Below, piece after piece: positions 57,840 to 64,000 of a DNA stretch of 64,000 bases (position 1 is the first letter of the stretch; every line of letters starts with the position of its first letter). This stretch comes from Cyathus striatus (Eukaryota; Basidiomycota; Agaricomycetes; Agaricales; Nidulariaceae): positions 4,216,001 to 4,280,000 of the forward strand of contig JAOVFP010000002.1 of assembly GCA_025738555.1 (NCBI GenBank), written 5' to 3'. Under the pieces are notes generated by a model. That model ran no database searches, had not been told where the DNA came from, and saw only the letters and a list, made by a program, of their open reading frames with translations. The translations under genes and the position numbers were made by a program.

Positions 57840-60800
57840 CTAACCTACTTGATCAAATAGATCCAAATTATCTTCAAATGTTGCATCTTGCTCATCTTCC
57901 CAATCTTCTTCACTATCATCACTAACTTCTTCCTCTGAGCTTTCAGAGCTAGATTTGGCATGTGAAGATAAAAGTACATTTGATGTAATATATTTTTTAC
58001 TCCAATCTGGCATGTAGTTGTCTCTTTGGAAAGCAGGTAGCCACCACTCAGCACAGCTCTTAGCTAACATCTTACAAATTGATGCTTGCTTTAAAGCATA
58101 TGCCATAACACCTTGTTTTATATCAGAACCAATATTTTTTTCATTGTTTCTTGTTTTGCATATGTTTCCCCACCATTTTTCTTTCCACTCATAATATTGA
58201 ATAATATGTCTCATCTTCTCTCTAAGAATATGTAATTCTTCCAACCATCTGTCTCTTCTGGCATGAGATTTTGCCCATTCCACTCTTAAACTATCATTTA
58301 CTTCATTTTCACTATTATCTCCCTTGGAAGATGTGCGAGATACAAGCCATATCCATGACATTACATGTCGACCATTGCTTGATGAATCATTAGGTTCATA
58401 TTCTGGTCCTTTCAAATCCTCTTTTTTAAGCTCAAGTAAATATTCTTTCCATTCTCCATTTGGATCAAGTTTAGCCACTGCTGAACGTGCCAATCGATAT
58501 TGATCAGCATAAACTTTTACTCTTGCTTTATATTTTGCATGCAACTTCCGCATGCAAGTATTTGACTTATTTCCAGTTCCAGATGTATTAAGCCTCTTAA
58601 ATAACCGCACAGTTGAGGTTATTCATAAATGGCGTCGAATTTCAGCTAATGTATCATGGGCTAGTGCAAGCCTTAATTTTAGTTCTGAATCAGCTGCTTT
58701 TTTTATTTCTGAGTTAGCATGTAATTGAATTGGAAGAGATGAAGGAAGATATAATGGAAGTAACTCAGTTTTAATGTTGTCACCACTATTATTAATTGAT
58801 GTGGATGCTAATAGATCAGCTACTTCTGGCATATAGACTATTTGAACTTCTTGCCAGTTTTTAATGTGTGTGCTAAGAGCAATGTGTTTTTCTTCAATAT
58901 CAGCTAACTTAGTTGATGTTGGTTTATTTCCCAGCTTTGAAATCTCAAGTTTAAGTTTAAATCTATTAAATAATGTCAGTTTCTGTACAGTTCTTGTAAC
59001 TTTTGACATACTGTTGCTCTTCCAACTCAAACCCAACAAGTAAAAGTTTTGTCAAGGTCATTTTATGTTTTGGGGTGATTCCTTTTTTAGCATCTGAAGC
59101 TTCTTCATGTGTAAGCTCAAGTCTCACATCTTGCAAAGTGGTTGCTTAACAATATATTAGCTTCATTTTAGTATAAAATTTTAACTTACTGCACTCTGGT
59201 TCATCATATGGATTTGGATTGGTGTGGTCAAGATTCCATGCTATAAGTTGAGACTCCCACTTAGCTGTGACACTAGGTAGAAATGTAGCATTGAATTTAT
59301 CAAATATATCTTTTTGCTTTTTACTCATTTGAACAGCTTCATTATATTTTTTAAGAAAAAGTTTGCCTATAGTAATCAATTCATATATATATCACATAGC
59401 AAAGTGAAACACTAATGAAAGCCAATTGACTTTTGAAAGTTCCAGTCAGTCCAATGGTCATTGAGCACTTCATGACGTGCTGCTGGACCCATTTCACGTG
59501 TACTTGGATGAAGATGATTGCTACTGGACCAAGTAGTTTCAACTTCCTCCCCACAAGTTCTACCAGCCCCTGGCATATATGCCAATGCAAAATTACTACG
59601 ACATGAACTTCCATGACCATTTATATGCCAAGAAGGAACTCCAACATCAATCTTTGTATTTGGAGAAACTCTCATAGACTCAGGGTATGAATTTATTCAT
59701 TGCCATAAATTTTTTGACCACTGACATCCAATATCATATGTGATCATAATCCATGGAAGATTAACACTAGCAAGTGTTGAAAGTAAAATGTAGTCAATGT
59801 TGCAGTATCTATCAAGGTTATAAATATTAAAATTGTAATGGTTAACAATTTATACTTGCCGTTCCCCTTTCTGTAAATCACCAGCACCATTAGGGCGAAT
59901 TAAGGTATGTCTGGAACAAATTACAAGTCCTGTTCCAGTCACTGAATGACCTGGAGCTGAGCGTATTCCAGCTTGAAGAATTGCATCATGAGCTGAATCA
60001 CAAGTGTTGATCTATTGAAATTTATTAGATTTGTGTAAAGAAAAGGCATATTACATACTTCTGGATTTTCAATGTGATTTCCAAGGTGTTCTTGATAACT
60101 TTTATCTTCAACAAAAGGACCCCACCCAGGCATGAGCTCAATGTCCTGAATGCCACGCTCCTTGCAGCTCAACTTAAAATTTGCATCAATTGCCAAATAC
60201 ATAACATACAAATATCTTTAAAATAATTAATTAAATCACTTCAAGTATGATAAACTAGGCATACCTCATTGATTCTGTTGTTTCCCAGCCCTCAGGAAGA
60301 TTTTTCTCAGGATGAGGACATGCAGGGCATTCCACTGTAAGCTCCCCTAACTTTGTACCCATAATACCCTCAGTAGATTGACCTCGGCCACCTCGCTTAC
60401 ACATGAAAAGAATTCTCCACATTTGTACTATATTTTTAAATTCATTGTAGCAATTCTATAAATATGTTAGTACATGTGCAGTTTGAAAGTTTTATCTTTA
60501 CTGCTCACAATTTCATTTTCCAACTTGCACTTATCAGTTTTCCAGCAAAGGGTATAGTACCAGTCATACAAAGAAGTCTTTCCTTGCAGTGTAAGTTCAT
60601 GGAATGTTTCAAGGCATTCAAATGTAACTACAGTTTGAGGTCTTACAAAACTTGCTGGAAACAAATGAGCCCGCAATAATTGTGTATATCGTGGAATGGG
60701 TTCAGGTCTGCAATTACAGAATGAAATTGAAACAGAATGAACTCCAGTGATATCAACAACAATCATATTGGTTGTAGCACTGTCTGCATTCAAACAGGCT

Positions 60801-61800
60801 GCTCCTCCATGTCCAAGTTGAATTTTAAGTCCAATATTTTTAAGTGATTCCTTCACAAAATATTGCCCATTCCACTTCTGAGAAGTTGTAAGCTTTAAAT
60901 AATACACAGTAATAAGCAATCTATCTCACCTCTACTCTGTGAAGTGGTAAATGTGTATGTTCTCTTTTCATACAATTTTTGCATCGTAGTAAACCTCCAT
61001 GAAAGCAATCAATGCATTTATAAATACCACTTTCTTTCTCACACACTGAACAATTTTCTTCATTGATATAATCTCCCTTGCCATCATGGCAAAGAAGTTC
61101 ATCAAGAAATACATCTCTAAATTTCAACCACTCTGTTAGTTTTGCCTATGTAATTGATTTAGCTGCTTTGTTACATTATTCAATTTTTTCTGCTTACTGA
61201 TGATTTTTGATTACATTGCCGCTTAGGTTGTGAGGACTGATCATGACTGGATTCAACTACTAATATCTGTTCTTCATGATGATCATCAATCTCCATTTCC
61301 TGAAATGACTGCTCATTATTTTGTGTTATAGTCTCTTCCAGTACAGAATGCTCAATAGTATGCTTTCTCTGTGACACCTTTTCAATTTTATTCTTGCTTT
61401 GGCCTTCTTTAATAACAATTGATGAGATGTGTGATGTTCTGTGAGCTGCACTAGCAGTTTTATTCCTTTTTAATACTTAACTTGATTTGTTTGCACCAAC
61501 TGTAAATGATGTGATACGAGATAAAGTATGAGCTAAGCCTGTGCTAGTGCCTTGATTTTGACTTAATGTCTGACTTGATTCACCCACACCAGTAGTATGT
61601 GATGTAGCATGGGATGAGGGATATGGCACACTAGAGCTTTTATTTTGATTTAATGCTTGGGCAGATTCATGAGATTGAGCAGTTGGATGGAACTGAATAG
61701 AAATATTAGAAGATCTTGCACTTGATGAACTCTGTAACCGTTTTTGACTAGTTGCTGATCCTTCAGGTGCACTTGAAGAACCATGACACTTTCGAGCCAT
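57840..61800 (-). pseudogene. KDZ (Kyakuja-Dileera-Zisupton) transposase with CxC2 zinc domain, decayed
   Basis: Transposase gene of the KDZ superfamily common in mushroom genomes. It begins at the ATG at 61800 with a Ser-rich N-terminus. A cysteine cluster CxC2 follows at 61080-60960 (NCSVCEKES, YKCIDCF, LRCKNCMKREH). The KDZ core starts at 60870 with ESLKNIGLKIQLGHGG, then FHELTLQGK, MYLAIDANFKL, YCNIDYILLSTL, WIMITYDIGCQW, PSWHINGHG and REMGPAARHEVLNDHW. The C-terminal part ends at 57840 with SWIWLVSRT, VEWAKSHARRDRW and an acidic tail. Short introns can be placed at 60230, 60050 and 59850, among others; one (donor 59859) is GC-AG. In-frame TGA stops at 59699-59697 and 58625-58623 replace expected Arg codons. 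Frame problems near 61470 and 59390 suggest further damage. Terminal inverted repeats were not found. Confidence 0.88.
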
Positions 61801-62879
61801 TATAATAACAGACAGTGGGTGATAGGAAGAAATAGAGTGGATAGTGAGTGATTGAGTGAAAGGAAGAGTTCAAAAATATGCAATGTTCATTTTATAATGT
61901 TTGCACCAATTTCATGCATGTACCTTTAGACCTTTGGTATGTCTTTGAAACCCCCCTACCCATATCATGCGGTCGATAGCAAGTGAAAATTTGCAACATT
62001 TCTGCCAAGTTTGCACTGGTATGTCTTCGAAATTCCCTTACCCATGTAATCATGATGCGGTCGATATCAAAGTAGACCAAATGACCCTCATCTATCAGAC
62101 CACGAGGCGCTAGTGTGCACACAGCTTCTTTGATAAGGCATACTAAAGCGAAGGGTCAGAATATATTAATAGGCCTCGATCAATCAGAAAGGTCACCGGG
62201 TGATGCCACCTGTCAATGCCATGTGTCGTGTCTGTGCGTGTCAACACGTCAGCAAAGAGCTTTCATTCCCACTGCACATGTGGATTTTACAACTCACCCC
62301 CCACTCTGGCCTCTTCACTATCACCCCCTTACACTGTGTTGTTCACTGTCACCTCCAGACCGAGTGCACGAACTACATGGCAAACGCACTCTATTCGGAT
62401 GATATGTAAGAATGCTTTCTCCCTCTCCCCTCCTTCCTCGCTAATCTACATTATACATAGAAATTGATAAGAACGAGAGACTCGTATAGTATGTCCCTCT
62501 CTCCCTTCTCTCCCACCATTATACAAGATACTAACACAGCATGATACCAGCCCACCAAAAACAAAACCCATCTCAACAATTGATAACCCATTTTATGACA
62601 GCATACCCCGCATTACAGCAAAATAGAAGTGCATGCAGCTCCATGTGCATGAATAGGCGCAGTGGGAGAGGGAGGAGGAAGGTGCATAGGAGTGCTAAAA
62701 AGTTCATTTGTTTCTATTTTTTCTCGCTTCAAGAAAGGATATGCTGATAATTATATGATAGGAACATGAAACTGTTAAGCTTCAGTGCAGATGAAGAAGC
62801 AGATGTACTGTCCTCCTCAAGTCTCCCTCCTGCCACCATTATGGAGAATGGAACCCCCTCTCGATTCCTGTCCCCCTCT
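61801..62879. other. Non-coding DNA upstream of the KDZ gene with an 82-bp duplication
   Basis: Two direct copies of a unit containing GGTATGTCTT-GAAA and ATGCGGTCGATA occur at about 61936-61980 and 62018-62070. The remainder is pyrimidine-rich on the plus strand. No gene is supported. Confidence 0.5.
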
Positions 62880-63200
62880 TGCTGCTGTTTATCTGCTGGC
62901 GTATGTATGGACAATTGAAACTCAATAATCTGTCCCTCGCTCTCGAGTCTTTCCCATCTCATGGCTGTTTATCTGGTGGCATATAGACAGAGAATGGAAA
63001 CTAGACGCTCTGTCTCTCTCGAGTCTCCCGTCTCACAGCTGTTCATCTCCTGGCATATGTACAGAGAATGGAATCTTGAAGCTCGATCCCTCTCGAGTCT
63101 CCTCCCTTTCACTGTCGGTACATTGAATGGAATTGAAGCTCGACCTCTTGACCTCTCGCTGTCGTTTCTCCCAGTATACATACGAAGAATGGAATCTTGA
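62880..63200. repeat. Minisatellite of ~79-bp units
   Basis: Four diverged tandem units share GCTGTTTATCT, GGCATATGTACAGAGAATGG, CTTGAAGCTCG and CTCTCGAGTCTCC. Starts are near 62885, 62964 and 63042, with degenerate copies on each side. The open frames through it look like by-products of the repeat. Confidence 0.7.
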
Positions 63201-64000
63201 AGATGTATGTGTACATGTGCTGAATCCAATGAAGTTCCATCACTGTTGAGTGTCACGCCTCTCACCGCCTGTTTTCTCTCCTTCACAAAGTGCATCATTC
63301 GGCTTGGTGTCAAAGCAGGGGGGCTGGGAAGCTGGTACATTTCTCTTCACCCCCCTTGTCCCCTTTCTTTTTTTGTTCTCTCTTTCCACCAGTTCTTCAT
63401 TATAAACTTGTCTCCTTTGTTTCTCCCTTTGTTCCTTTCATTTTGTAACCCTGAAGCTAACAGTCTTTGAAGGCAGAGTGCTACTATGCATGTGTATCAG
63501 AAGGACAATATGGGAAGCATGGAATGACATGAGGGGGATATGTAGCTATAGCCTATCATGGAGGAAGTACTGGTGTTTCCCAGTATAATACTTATAATTC
63601 GATTATTCCTTTTATTTTCACTTTTATATCTAATTGACTATTCATACTGACTACAACCTACTATATTTTCATTTATATTTACCCAATTTTGCTTCACGCC
63701 ATCCAATGCATTGGGTTTTGTGCTCCCTTTCTTATTTTCAATGGACTTAGAGACTCCGCGCGGCTTAACCAAATATTGGGAAGTCAATGCCAAACACCAC
63801 GTGACTTTGCCTACGTGCTGTCATGTCGCTTTCAACGTGTCTCGATTATTCCTCTGTTTTACTTATGGCTTTTCTCCATCTTCTCACTATCTAGGCCTCG
63901 AACCTTCGCCCTCAAAATTGTGTAAGGTGAAGTTTGGATCTTCTTGGCACAGTGTGCCCACCAGACTGCTCAAAGGCTAGGGTTTAGGGTTAACCACCCA
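63201..64000. other. Non-coding DNA at the right window edge
   Basis: No gene is supported. The stretch 63330-63450 is pyrimidine-rich. Near the end (about 63977-63994) TAGGGTTTAGGGTT resembles two telomere-type TTAGGG units, too short to call a telomeric tract. Confidence 0.45.

Noticed and set aside
63977..63994. Telomere-like TAGGGTTTAGGGTT
   Set aside because: Only about two units, not a tract; chance or a tiny interstitial remnant.

Overview
The window reads as nuclear DNA of a basidiomycete fungus, most likely a mushroom-forming Agaricomycete. Genes are packed with very short spliceosomal introns (mostly 44-66 bp). The housekeeping proteins resemble Agaricomycete versions, and the repeats include chromodomain Ty3/gypsy elements and a KDZ transposase with a CxC2 zinc finger, both typical of these genomes. 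Gene models below were spliced by hand. In every complete model the summed exon length is a multiple of three and the frame stays open.

Positions 1-19.5 kb form a dense gene block: a vacuolar aspartic protease (5' cut by the window edge), a DCAF6-type WD40 protein, a CTK1/CDK12-type RNA polymerase II CTD kinase, COP9 signalosome subunit 4 (CSN4), a large repeat-rich protein of unknown function, a PUB-domain protein, and a 20-exon Tgl3/4/5-type patatin lipase. A second gene island at 33.2-36.2 kb holds ORC4 and MED20, divergently transcribed from a 181-bp shared promoter. Several genes contain microexons (10-25 nt) and three introns appear to be GC-AG.

The rest is repeat-rich. Element A (21.8-29.4 kb, minus strand) is a complete Ty3/gypsy chromovirus with near-identical LTRs and a 5-bp target duplication. 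At 30.0-31.9 kb lies a non-coding 1.9-kb element with long inverted repeats and a perfect 10-bp target duplication. From 38.2 kb an F-box gene relic is interrupted by a solo LTR (38.9-39.6 kb) and then by complete element B (40.5-49.5 kb, plus strand, TSD ACCCT). Element C (50.4-56.06 kb, minus strand) is a 5'-truncated relative of B that stops at a 69/70-bp satellite array (56.2-57.7 kb). A decayed KDZ transposase gene follows (57.8-61.8 kb), then low-complexity DNA with a minisatellite.

The most unusual feature is in elements B and C. Between pol and the 3' LTR both carry a passenger gene on the opposite strand. It has its own TATA box, one 47-bp intron, coiled coils, an acidic tail and a cysteine array C-x2-C-x6-C-x13-C-x2-C-x6-C, which forms only after splicing and fits the loose Zn(II)2Cys6 pattern. 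A and B/C also share an 11-nt complementarity between the primer-binding site and the LTR, suggesting Tf1-like self-priming, and a conserved GAAAAAATAG at the gag/pol junction, suggesting a -1 frameshift. Many in-frame stops in B and in the KDZ gene are CGA to TGA changes, the pattern expected from CpG-methylation decay.
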